Assembly (NCBI RefSeq): GCF_049942825.1
Contig: NZ_CP187970.1
Coordinates: 3,968,001-4,032,000, forward strand
Direction of reading: 5' to 3'
DNA: 64,000 nt
DNA from: Paenibacillus_G sp049942825
Lineage (GTDB): Bacteria; Bacillota; Bacilli; Paenibacillales; NBRC-103111
Part shown: one piece after another, positions 7,269 to 15,673 of the stretch
Numbering within the stretch: the first letter of the stretch is position 1
How the letters are laid out: each line of letters starts with the position of its first letter
Translations under genes and position numbers: made by a program
The notes under the pieces: model-generated
The model's input: only the letters and a program-made list of their open reading frames with translations
Database searches by the model: none
Told to the model about the DNA's origin: nothing

Positions 7269-8465
7269 TAGTCTGATATGAGATTTAGCAGATCATTAAG
7301 CAGCTCAGACATAGAAGGATGGGTAAAGATCGTATCGCGGAGTACAGTGAAGGGCTCACCTGATTTCATGAACACCGAGACGATATTCACCACTTCACTG
7401 GATTCGACGCCAAACATGGTGAACCCAAGCAGCTGCTTCGTTTTTGCATCAACGACAGCTTTCAGAAGGCCCTCGGTCTGCTTCAGCTGGCGAGCCCGTG
7501 TTGAAGCGGTTACGGATAATTAGGGCAACCTTGACGTGATAACCTTGTTTCAGCGCCTCGCTCTCTGTTAATCCGACATGAGACAACGGCGGATCAATGA
7601 ATACCGAATAAGGTACCAGCTTCCGGTCCAGTGTGGTCCGCTGTCCGCTTCCGGTCCATTGATCCCTCACGATTCGATAATCATCCAGAGAGATATACGT
7701 AAATTGTGGTCCCCCGTTCACGTCGCCGAGTGCCCAGATGTGCGGCTGATTCGTCTGCAATTTCTCGTCAACCTGAATGAATCCGCGTGCCGTTCGGTTG
7801 ATGCCGGCCGCTTCAAGGTTCAATTCATCCGTATTGGCCTTTCTGCCCGTTGCGATCAGCACTGCATCAGCCTTCGATTCCTCCAAACCGTTGGCCGAGG
7901 ATAATTGAAGGGTAAGCCCTGTTTCTCTGTGGTCCTCAATGTGGGTTACACCGGTCTGCAGCTGAATTCGGATACCTTTGTGCTCAAGCACCTTTTGAAC
8001 CTCTGCCGCTATATCTCGATCCTCTCTGGGCAGGAAACGCTCACCTTGTTCGAGAATCATTACTTCGGTACCAAAACCAGCAAAGATCGAAGCAAACTCA
8101 AGGCCGATATATCCGCCGCCGATAATGGCCAGCCGTTCGGGAAGCGTGGCGAGATCCAATAGTTCGGCACTTGTATATACCTTGCTGCTCTGAATGTCTG
8201 GTATGACGGGGATGACCGGCACGGATCCTGTGGTGATGAAGATCCTGCCGGCTTCCACAAGCATGCTGCCCTGCTCTGTTTCTATCTTTACCAGATGCGC
8301 AGATACAAAAGAAGCCTTTCCTGTTATAACGGTTACCCCAGGTTGATTCTGCACCAGGCACCTTTCCACTACGATAACCTTAAGTCCTTGCTTGGCGAGA
8401 AAAGGGGCCAGTGTTTTTCCGGCTTTGCCAAATCCAATGATAAGGGCATCCGCTTGATGTTTCAC
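7269..8465 (-). pseudogene. FAD/NAD pyridine nucleotide-disulfide oxidoreductase, internally deleted and frameshifted
   Basis: Relative of mercuric reductase and dihydrolipoyl dehydrogenase-like enzymes. The FAD site (ALIIGFGKAGKTLAPFLA), NAD site (AIIGGGYIGLEFASIFAGFG), second FAD motif (IWALGDVNGG) and YISLDDYRIVRD are intact. The 70 or so residues that normally follow VIVVER, including the redox-active GTCxNxGCIPTK block, are missing: the frame jumps directly to NQPGVTVITGKASF. Near 7520 a frameshift separates the body from the dimerisation domain, which continues in the next frame (VTASTRARQLKQTEGLLKAV to IFTHPSMSELLNDLLNLISD) and ends at TAA 7269. The start is GTG 8465 after GGAGGTGA. 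Both lesions would abolish activity, so this is a decaying gene. Confidence 0.85.
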
Positions 8466-8593
8466 GCCTCGATCACCTCCGCTTTTCATATGAGATTACA
8501 TTACTCGATCTGGTCTGGCCTACAAAAAAAGACCCATAGGAGGATAACTCCGATGAGCCTTATTTTTAACTCTCTTACATATTATTTGGACTG

Positions 8594-8767
8594 CTACATA
8601 TAATCATCTTTTTTCTTCTTGTTCTTCATAGTTAAATCGATGGTAATTACCAAGGCTAATATAATAATGGAGTGCATTAAAGGTTTAACATAACCGGAAT
8701 CACCGTAGATAAAATAAGCTACTACGAAATTAAGTATGAATGTAATCAAATATCCGGAATATCCCAA
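8594..8767 (-). CDS. Possible small two-helix membrane protein, 57 aa
   Basis: This frame begins with TTG and encodes two hydrophobic segments (YLITFILNFVVAYFIYG and HSIIILALVITIDLTM) followed by the positively charged tail KNKKKKDDYM. The composition and a Lys-rich C-terminus after the second helix are typical of small bacterial membrane proteins. Codon use is AT-rich compared with its neighbours. The ribosome binding site is weak (GATGGGATGATG). No family is recognised. Confidence 0.42.
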   Translation of the reverse strand: MGYSGYLITFILNFVVAYFIYGDSGYVKPLMHSIIILALVITIDLTMKNKKKKDDYM

Positions 8768-9131
8768 AATTCATCATCCCATCTCATCTCAGAACCAAGG
8801 TTCTAATATAGAGCCCGTTCTGGCGTCGGTTTCAAAGTTACCTCCAGTATAATCTCACCCGTTCTCATTACCCAATAACAATAGAAACTAAACAAAATTA
8901 TACCATTAATGTAAATATATTAAAATTATTCTTTGAAAGGAGTCTTATTTATGCAAAATAATGAGATATTCGCATTAAAGCGAGAGGAATAAATTGGGTA
9001 TAAAAACTGAATTTAAGAACTACCTCTTAAAAAATCAGGCGCTCTTAGATAGGGTAATAACGGAAATAGCAACCATTTAGGCCGTGATTCCCTGAATTTA
9101 TTAACGGAATTCCCTCCCCCGCTTGTTCATG
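8768..9131. other. AT-rich intergenic region with two candidate peptide ORFs
   Basis: No long gene. On the plus strand AAAGGAG precedes ATG at 8951, which opens a 13-codon frame (MQNNEIFALKREE) ending at 8992. The next frame starts at TTG 8994 after GAGGAAT and encodes a 28-residue peptide (MGIKTEFKNYLLKNQALL...) to 9080. Good ribosome binding sites in an AT-rich leader make a small-peptide unit possible, but no family is recognised and chance cannot be excluded. Confidence 0.3.
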
Positions 9132-9734
9132 TTACCAGCTGTTGGCCGTAGTAAGCTGATTTGGCAGAGTATCGTTATGAAATTGATTCATTTCGTCAAC
9201 ACCCGTAGTGCCGGGGTAGTTGAAAGACCACCACACATGGAGGTTCAAATGGTTGGTTGAAAAGTTAAACGGGTTGGGTACTCCCCCTCCACCACCGCTT
9301 AGCCATTTTTGGCAATCGCTGCAAGGCGTAAGCTCTACATAAAGAATGGCGTCCTTTTGATTCAGCAAATACAGCTGCAAGTGATAGTTGCCTGCAGCCG
9401 TGAGCGTGGCTCGTTCCGCATGACCTCCGAGAGGCCCCAAATCCAACCCGCCTTGTGCCAGCTGCGAATTACCAAAAACCACGCCATATGGTAGAGTAGT
9501 GCTGCCATACTGTGGTGTAGTAGCCCCTCCAAACCCAGTTAAGGGGTGAGCTGCCGGAATATTCTGTGACGGCTCTACAGCAACAGCCGCACAACAAGAC
9601 CCGGGGCCAATCCCTACGCCCGATCCACGGACCGCGCCGAATTGGGCCAATGTCTGCTTAGCGAGTTCTTTGGCGACTGCATAACCCGTCTGGTTATGGT
9701 TAGCCGCAACAAGCTGATAATAATAAACTGTCAT
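9132..9734 (-). CDS. Zinc deaminase-fold protein (HAE...PCxxC), 200 aa
   Basis: The protein carries the zinc site of the cytidine deaminase-like superfamily: H105-A-E107 in PLGGHAERATLTAAG, and P137-C138-S-D-C141 in LYVELTPCSDCQKWL, with the hydrophobic strand between them expected for that fold. In this superfamily His and the two Cys bind zinc and Glu shuttles the proton. The N-terminal half (Gly/Ala-rich, with two adjacent Cys at 47-48) and the C-terminus (WWSFNYPGTTG) match no deaminase I know. There is no signal peptide. The start follows AAAGGAGG, and a terminator hairpin separates it from the upstream 261-aa gene. Substrate (nucleoside, base in nucleic acid, or other) is unknown; the divergent ends recall toxin-type deaminases, which is only inference. 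Confidence 0.72.
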   Translation of the reverse strand: MTVYYYQLVAANHNQTGYAVAKELAKQTLAQFGAVRGSGVGIGPGSCCAAVAVEPSQNIPAAHPLTGFGGATTPQYGSTTLPYGVVFGNSQLAQGGLDLGPLGGHAERATLTAAGNYHLQLYLLNQKDAILYVELTPCSDCQKWLSGGGGGVPNPFNFSTNHLNLHVWWSFNYPGTTGVDEMNQFHNDTLPNQLTTANSW

Positions 9735-9841
9735 TTTTATTCCTCCTTTAGAGCATGGGCTTCAACGATCTCGTTTCGGTCACAGACTGTTGACGATGTA
9801 TCCCTTATCACGTGCCTTGTCTGTGTATCTCGCATAAAGAA

Positions 9842-9867
9842 CCCCTCTCCTACTCATAAGAGAGGGG
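9842..9867 (-). terminator. Hairpin between the 261-aa gene and the deaminase-like gene
   Basis: CCCCTCTC (9842-9849) pairs with GAGAGGGG (9860-9867) around a 10-nt loop and is followed on the minus strand by TTCTTTA. It would reduce readthrough from 9925-10710 into the deaminase-like gene. Confidence 0.6.
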
Positions 9868-9924
9868 ATTTGACTGTATTCATTTGATGGTAATCGTGAA
9901 ATTACATCTACTTTGGGGAATGAA

Positions 9925-10710
9925 TCATGGAGTTTCAGATGAAGTATCGGATGATTTATCGGATGAAGTGTCTGATGAAGTATCTGTCGAACTATCGGTT
10001 TTCTCTAGGACATATGTACTGAGATCAAGCTGATGGAAATAAGCGAGCTTTCCATCCTCATCGGTCTCGTACATACCCAGGTAACGGTTGGTCTTTACCT
10101 CGTCCATGGGAATAAGGATGGGCAGCGTCGCAGGTGAAGCCAATTCTTCGATGTATTCCTCTCCCGAGAAGGGGATTGAGAATGGATCATTCTGCTGCTT
10201 GGTATAGAGCTTGCCCTTGGAAAGATAGGTTACCGTAATGGTTCTTTTTTCCTGGTCCGGGATTACCATAAAACTGCTGCCAGGCCCGCCATTCTCACTT
10301 GGTACCCATGCTTCAGCTGCCAGTTCACTACTGAAGCTAAGAAGATTACGGGTGGATGCTATAACCCGAAAGATGGATTGGTTCAGCGTAAGTTCTCTTG
10401 CGAAGTACTCTGAACCGTCTTTGATCGTCAAGGCACTCCCTGCTGCAAGATCTGGATCATTCGTCCAAAGAATACTAACTTGAGGAATTTCATCATCCTG
10501 CCATCTGAAGTGAATCGGAACTCCGAGCTGCGCTTGCTTTACTTGGTGAATCTTGGTCTCAGAAGAAGGGCTTTGCTTAGAGATCACTTCACTGACCATC
10601 CCCGTGACCAGTGCAGCATAGATCAACTTTTTTTCATCCGGTGCATCGGGTGGCCAGAGCGGATAGTGACACTCGAAGTAAATCATTTTGTCATGGTTCA
10701 AGCCGACCAA
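9925..10710 (-). CDS. Unknown 261-aa protein with Ser/Thr/Asp repeat tail
   Basis: I do not recognise this family. The body is rich in predicted beta strands and contains MIYFECHYPLWPPDAP, GVPIHFRWQDDEIPQVSILW and ITVTYLSKGKLYTKQ. The last 22 residues are a low-complexity acidic tail built from TSSD/KSSD repeats, encoded by imperfect 12-bp repeats (9936-9990). The gene starts with TTG 7 nt after the stop of the upstream beta-rich gene, so the two are probably co-transcribed. An internal ATG nine codons in (MIYFEC) is an alternative start. The first 80 bp of this gene are repeated, broken, after the second copy of the upstream gene (11486-11566), showing that the pair was duplicated together. 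Confidence 0.6.
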   Translation of the reverse strand: MVGLNHDKMIYFECHYPLWPPDAPDEKKLIYAALVTGMVSEVISKQSPSSETKIHQVKQAQLGVPIHFRWQDDEIPQVSILWTNDPDLAAGSALTIKDGSEYFARELTLNQSIFRVIASTRNLLSFSSELAAEAWVPSENGGPGSSFMVIPDQEKRTITVTYLSKGKLYTKQQNDPFSIPFSGEEYIEELASPATLPILIPMDEVKTNRYLGMYETDEDGKLAYFHQLDLSTYVLEKTDSSTDTSSDTSSDKSSDTSSETP

Positions 10711-10717
10711 CCCCTAT

Positions 10718-11347
10718 TTAGATGTTACGCTCAACGACATTCCATTTTTTCAGTCCGCTGGTTCTGTTCACCATGTCAAGCGAGATCTCCGCAACGGTGG
10801 TATCGGTGAGATCGATTTCGGTAATGTTCGATTGGACCGAGGAGCGGATCTCCTCTCCCACTTGAATGTCATTGGCATAAATAACGTAAAGCTTCGGCGT
10901 GAGAAGAAAATAGGCACTATCCCCTTGCTGTACTGCCTTTTTCGTAACCAGCTTCGCTCCGTTTTTGAAAAGGGAAATGTCAACCGTGTTGTTAAAGTTA
11001 TTGATGCAGCTGACGGAATTATCCGAGTTGTTTTCACTGAGCAGCGCGAGATCCGTACTCTCCGCGTTCGCCTTTTTGAATTCCCATTTCTGGTGAAATT
11101 CAACGACTCTGCTCGTTTCCCTAATCTCCGAGCGGTATGGAGTGTCAAGCTCTTCGACAACGAGCGAGGTCAGAATGGGATAAGTGGCGGTTTGCTTCTG
11201 TCCAGGGCTCAAAGGCAGTACTTGCCATGCGATAGGCTCGATCTTATCGAAAAACTGGTTCGCGTTAGCGAACTTTTGAAACAGAGCAAACCTCCAAGGG
11301 CGATCCGTGTTGTTGTACAGATTCAGTTTGATGTCCGGCATGTTCAT
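10718..11347 (-). CDS. Beta-rich protein of unknown family, copy 1 (209 aa)
   Basis: Encodes MNMPDIKLNLYNNTDRPWRF followed by alternating hydrophobic strands (SLVVEEL, VDISLFKNGAKLV, SAYFLLTPKLYVIYANDI, ITEIDLTDTTVAEISLD), suggesting two beta-sandwich-like halves. There is no signal peptide or membrane helix. The start follows AAAGGAGATT. It is nearly identical to the gene at 11567-12196: I count about five differing residues out of 209. No catalytic motif is visible. Its function is unknown, and close linkage to the 261-aa gene and the deaminase-fold gene suggests a common process. Confidence 0.65.
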   Translation of the reverse strand: MNMPDIKLNLYNNTDRPWRFALFQKFANANQFFDKIEPIAWQVLPLSPGQKQTATYPILTSLVVEELDTPYRSEIRETSRVVEFHQKWEFKKANAESTDLALLSENNSDNSVSCINNFNNTVDISLFKNGAKLVTKKAVQQGDSAYFLLTPKLYVIYANDIQVGEEIRSSVQSNITEIDLTDTTVAEISLDMVNRTSGLKKWNVVERNI

Positions 11348-11485
11348 TAATCTCCTTTTATCTTAAAAATTTGAATGTACTTAATTGACTCGAGCAGTGG
11401 TCATTTTCCCATATTCCAACAACCGTCAAGTCTTTAGAGACTCGAACCGATAAATGGACTGGTTCAGAGTCCCATAGGTAAGCTA

Positions 11486-11566
11486 TTGGTCTTCAGCGGT
11501 TGCTGGGTAGTGGTACTCGAAATGGATCATTTTGACATGGCATGGTTCAAGCCGACCAACACCCGA
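11486..11566 (-). pseudogene. Truncated duplicate of the 261-aa gene start
   Basis: Directly after the stop of copy 2, the sequence matches the first 80 bp of 9925-10710 (GGTCGGCTTGAACCATG, then AAAATGAT, then TTTCGAGT and CACTA). It contains an extra CATGG pentanucleotide that shifts the frame to TGA after about 11 codons. Similarity then stops. It is the right-hand breakpoint of a tandem duplication. Confidence 0.75.
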
Positions 11567-12196
11567 CTAGAGGTTGCGCTCAACCACATTCCATTTTTTC
11601 AGCCCACTTGTTTTGTTCACGAGATCCAGCGAGATCTCCGCAACGGTGGTATCGGTCAGATCGATTTCGGTAATGTTCGATTGGACAGAGGAGCGGATTT
11701 CCTCTCCCACTTGAATGTCATTGGCATAAATAACGTAGAGCTTCGGAGTGAGAAGAAAATAGGCACTATCCCCTTGCTGTACTGCCTTTTTAGTAACCAG
11801 CTTCGCTCCGTTTTTGAAAAGGGAAATGTCAACCGTGTTGTTAAAGTTGTTGATGCAGCTGACGGAATTATCCGAGTTGTTTTCACTGAGCAAGGCGAGA
11901 TCCGTACTCTCCGCATTCGCCTTTTTGAATTCCCATTTCTGGTGAAATTCAACGACTCTGCTTGTTTCCCTAATCTCCGAGGGGTATGGAGTGTTAAGCT
12001 CTTCGACAACGAGCGAGGTCAGAATGGGATAAGTGGCGGTTTGCTTCTGTCCGGGGCTCAAAGGCAGTACTTGCCATGCGATCGGCTCGATCTTATCGAA
12101 AAACTGGTTCGCGTTAGCGAACTTTTGAAACAGAGCAAACCTCCAAGGGCGATCCGTGTTGTTGTACAGATTCAGTTTGATGTCCGGCATGTTCAT
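11567..12196 (-). CDS. Beta-rich protein of unknown family, copy 2 (209 aa)
   Basis: Almost identical to the 209-aa protein at 10718-11347. Visible substitutions are D/N and R/P in the EEL-TPY-SEI segment, M/L and R/K near SLD-VN-TSG, and the last residue I/L. The frame runs upstream to 12271, but the ATG at 12196 behind AAAGGAGATTG matches the start of copy 1 and is preferred. The high identity shows a recent tandem duplication with a unit of 849 bp. Both copies remain open, unlike the truncated duplicate of the downstream gene. Confidence 0.65.
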   Translation of the reverse strand: MNMPDIKLNLYNNTDRPWRFALFQKFANANQFFDKIEPIAWQVLPLSPGQKQTATYPILTSLVVEELNTPYPSEIRETSRVVEFHQKWEFKKANAESTDLALLSENNSDNSVSCINNFNNTVDISLFKNGAKLVTKKAVQQGDSAYFLLTPKLYVIYANDIQVGEEIRSSVQSNITEIDLTDTTVAEISLDLVNKTSGLKKWNVVERNL

Positions 12197-12370
12197 CAAT
12201 CTCCTTTTATCTGGAAAATTTGAATTGCACTGCCATCCTACGGGGGGATCGCGATAATCAGAACGAATCACCTATTCAGGTTGTATAAAGAAAACTTTAA
12301 ACAGGTGGTCCGCTTTCCTTAATTAATAGGCCTGTTCTGGGAGTATTTCGGGAGCGGGATACAAATCAAA

Positions 12371-12394
12371 AAGCCAACCCAAAAGGGCTGGCTT
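12371..12394 (-). terminator. Terminator downstream of the secA2-like gene
   Basis: AAGCCAACCC and GGGCTGGCTT form a near-perfect 10-bp stem with an AAAA loop. On the minus strand the stem is followed by TTTTTGATTTG. It lies 35 bp after the restored secA2 stop at 12429. Confidence 0.82.
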
Positions 12395-12428
12395 AGCTTA
12401 AATTGGATTCAGCTATTGGATGATGACT

Positions 12429-14802
12429 TTAGGAAAATGTGGAAGAAGCGGGTAATTCGAGTTTTACTATAGGCGTAAACTCTGAATCTAGATTGGGAGA
12501 GGAAATCTCGTAAAAGCTGCGCTGCATCAAAATTTTGACAGCTTGAATATTGGCCTCAACATCTTGCGTATCCCAAAGGCAAATACAGTCATTGGGGTCC
12601 ATGAGCTGCGCTTATTCTGGATGTATTGATCGTTGATAATATAAGTCCGAGTGGATGTAGGGCTCTTCAGACCGAACGCTTCCCACTCCGCCGGATCATC
12701 CGAATCTCCGAGTCTTGCGAGCATATTGGCCGACTCGCTATTTATTTTAGCTTGAATTTGCTCGTATGCTTGGGTGATTTGTGCATGAATTTGTCGATCG
12801 GATTGCCGCTGACAAGGCTCTCCAAGTGGATGCCTTCGCGAATGAAAGAAACGTATGCGAGATGGTCAGCCCAGAACTCGTCGATATAGAAAAGACGCAC
12901 CCGCTGCTCCGAAGGGCTCATAGGCTTCTCGCCTCTCAAAATTTCGAGTCTCTCCGCGTACAACATTCGCCTCTGATCCTCTACCATATCCGAATAACGG
13001 TTCAACTCTTGGCATATTTGGAAGTTCTGGCCCATAATAACACGCTGAATATGCGCGATTTGGCTGCGGAGCACCGGGTCTTCGAGAGCCTCCTCCTGCC
13101 TGGGAGCGCGAATCGCTTTATGGATGCCGAACCGAAGCAGCAGCTCGTCCTCCAAGCTAATGAAAAATACAGAATCTCCCGGGTCGCCTTGGCGGCCAGA
13201 ACGCCCGCGCAGTTGGTCGTCGATCCGCACGCTTTCATTCACATGCGTACCCATCACGTACAACCCGCCCAGCTTGGCGACAACTTCTGCCTGCGTGGGG
13301 TTGCCGCCGCCGAGCCGAATGTCGACACCGCGTCCCGCCATATTGGTAGACACCGTCACGGCGCCTATTTCTCCCGCTTTTGCGATAATTTCGGCTTCTT
13401 CTGCGTCGTTTTTCGCATTCAGAACATGGCAAGGTACGCCGGCAGCCGCTAGCGCCTCCGCCAGCATGTCAGACTCCTCGACGCTTGACGTACCAATGAG
13501 AATGGGGCGTCCCGTCGCATGAACGGACGAGATTTCGTGTACAAGCGCTTTAAGCTTGGCCTCTTTATGGGTATAAATGCGGTGCGGGTGGTCGGTCCGT
13601 AGGTTTGGCCGGTTCGGCGGAATTTGCACGACCTCCAGCGCATAAATCTCTTTGAATTCCATTGCGGAAGCGTGCGCAGTAGCCGTCATTCCGCAAATCT
13701 TCGGATACAGGCTAATGAAGTGTTGGAGGGTGATCATCCCGAGGATTTTCCCACCGATATTCGACTGCAGTCCTTCTTTGGCCGCAAGCGCGGCTTGCAG
13801 CCCGTCCGGCAAATACCTGTTCTCCGCCACGCGTCCGGTATATTCTTCGATCAGCTCGATGTTACCGTCCCGGACGATGTAATCGACATCTTTTTTTAAT
13901 AACGATTCCACATGCAGCGCGCAATTCAAGGATGTTAACAAATGACTGTTATGGCTATCGTACAAATTGCCGCATCCCAGCAGGGCCTCCGCTTTCGCTG
14001 AGCCTGCTTCATTCAAGTACACGTTCCGCTGGAACTCATCGAAGTCGTAATGTTCATCTTGCTTAAGCTGCCGAGCCGCTTCTGCAAAACGAATGCGATC
14101 GTCGCTGGACGAGCCCGACACGCCCGAGATGACTAGCGGCAGCCGCGCTTCGTCGAGAAGCAGTGAATCCGCTTCGTCGACGATGACATAGTGGAAAGGA
14201 CGATGCACGGTATCGGACTCGTTTAGGGCGATCGTGTCGCGCAAATAATCGAATCCCGCCTCTTTTGCCGTCACATAGGTTATATCCTTGGCGTACGCTT
14301 CCCGTTTCTCGGACAGGCTCATACCCGCTTGCACCGAGTTTACCGTTAACCCGAGGAAACGATAGATGGGGCCCATCCACTCCGCATCTCGATGTGCCAA
14401 GTAATCGTTAAAAGTCAGCACATGAACGCCTTCGCCGGTCAGCGCATTTAGATAAGCAGGCATAACAGCAGAAAGCGTTTTTCCTTCACCGGTATGCTGC
14501 TCGATCACAAATCTCTCGTGCAGGGCGATGGCAGCCATGATCTGGACATCGTAAGGCTGTAAATCGAGCTTTCTCTTCGCTGCCTCGCAGACTAGCGCAT
14601 AAGCATCTACAAGAAGCTCATCCAAGGGCGTACCCGTTTTTGCTTCTTTTTGCAGCCGGAGGGATTCCGCTTGGAGCTGCCCAGCGTCCCATGCTTCCAA
14701 ATTCCGTCTCCTTATGAGCTCCACTTTGTCCCGATAGACTTTCAGCTTATACTGGGCAGCGCGGTCTTTGAATTTTTGCATCAACTTATCGGCTACATTC
14801 AT
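12429..14802 (-). pseudogene. secA2: Accessory SecA2-like preprotein translocase ATPase, two frameshifts in the C-terminal part
   Basis: SecA-family motor protein. Walker A is HTGEGKTLSAVMPAYLNAL, the DEAD box is VIVDEADSLLLDEAR, and the helicase motifs GMTATA, TVSTNMAGRGVDIRLGGG and DQLRGRSGRQGDPG are intact. It lacks the C-terminal zinc-binding tail, as shorter accessory SecA proteins do. The start chosen is ATG 14802 behind GAGGAGG, giving MNVADKLMQKF. After VSGNPID (near 12795) the frame breaks. The natural continuation (IHAQITQAYEQIQAKIN, then MLARLGDSDDPAEWEAFGL and YIINDQYIQNKRSSW) is in another frame. Near 12600 it shifts again to DPNDCICLWDTQDVEAN and ends at TAA 12429. Both shifts leave all surrounding protein sequence well conserved, so sequencing errors are possible; otherwise this is a young pseudogene. 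Confidence 0.87.
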
Positions 14803-14889
14803 TGGAATTAGATCCCTCCTCGGTTGATATACGCGCGCGCTATCTAGATAATACCACATATTGGAAGTGGTCTGCCTATTAGTTGAACG

Positions 14890-15222
14890 TTCTTCCGAAA
14901 ATTTTGATAGGACCTAGAAGCGTAAAGCGTTCGCCAAGCACGAACTCCAGTCTGCCGGAATGAACAAAAAGAAATTCCTCTCCTTCGCTATGGCCTACGC
15001 CTACTTCACCAGAAGCTGCCCCTCTTCGGGCACACCCCAGATCGCTCCCATTTTGTTGGTGCTTCCCTGGCTAAGGGCATACCACGTAATTCGAGACCCC
15101 TCCGAATGCATGCACCAGCGGCTTTCGTTCATCCTTCCTGATAACAATACTTTGCTTCTCTTCGCCAAACAGATCTGTGAAATTGACGTTCAACGCATTC
15201 GCAAATCCATGCAAGGAGACGG
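14890..15222 (-). pseudogene. Remnant of an XRE-family regulator with cupin sensor domain
   Basis: On the minus strand one frame encodes SLHGFANALNVNFTDLFGEE followed by KQSIVIRKDERKPLVHAFGG and VSNYVVCP, then stop. This is the end of an XRE helix-turn-helix and the beginning of a cupin. After a shift another frame encodes GEVGVGHSEGEEFLFVHSGR followed by LEFVLGERFTLLG, the metal-site strand and turn of the cupin. The DNA-binding N-terminus and the cupin end are absent and the middle is shifted, so the gene is inactive. Confidence 0.75.
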
Positions 15223-15229
15223 ATAACCA

Positions 15230-15547
15230 ATGAACGAGCGGCCCAAAATTTACCGCGTAGGCGATGTTACCGTTACCCGCGTCACCGAAATGGTGAACGG
15301 CGGCGTGCTTCCGGAAATCTATTTTCCCGGATCGTGGAATCCCGGGTTCTTGGAATCGAATAGAGACTCCCTTCCAGCAGGCCTGCTCGACGGCAATTCA
15401 CAGCTCATCGTAAAACCGGTAACGACCAGAACCTGCCCCTCAACCCAGACCTTGCCCATCTGCATAGTGCTGCCCGAGAAAAACAGGCTGCAGGCGTTTC
15501 AAGCCATTTCAAGTCTCCTGGATGAGGACTATTCGCCGGCACACTAA
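15230..15547 (+). pseudogene. Remnant of a metallo-beta-lactamase-fold hydrolase
   Basis: The frame starts MNERPKIYRVGDVTVTRVTE and continues MVNGGVLPEIYFPGSWNPGF, the standard N-terminus of a family of MBL-fold hydrolases. After SLPAGLLDGNSQLIV the next natural segment is in a different frame (KTGNDQNLPLNPDLAHLHSA followed by AREKQAAGVSSHF). The strand that normally precedes it and everything after it, including the HxHxDH zinc motif, are missing. The 105-residue open frame is therefore a chimera of real and shifted sequence, not a functional protein. Confidence 0.75.
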
Positions 15548-15595
15548 GCATGCCGCAAGATCAGCGGATTCCTTTCGATCTCCGAAGGCAAAGAA

Positions 15596-15628
15596 ACCCG
15601 CAGCGATAAGCTGCGGGTCTTTTGTTTT
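15596..15628. terminator. Bidirectional terminator
   Basis: ACCCGCAGC and GCTGCGGGT form a perfect 9-bp stem with loop GATAA, followed by CTTTTGTTTT on the plus strand and TTTCTTTGCC on the minus strand. It lies between the MBL remnant and the convergent MerR gene. Confidence 0.85.
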
Positions 15629-15673
15629 GAAAACTACGGGTGTTAGTACGAGGAAATATACGTTATTAAGAGC

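Larger units (their letters stand above)
10675..12215 (-). repeat. Tandem duplication, 849-bp unit (10675-11366 and 11524-12215)
   Basis: The two stops (10718 and 11567) and the two starts (11347 and 12196) are each 849 bp apart. Similarity begins in the leader (AATCTCCTTTTATCT before each start) and continues through the gene into the first bases of the next gene. Sequence outside these limits is unrelated. Confidence 0.88.
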
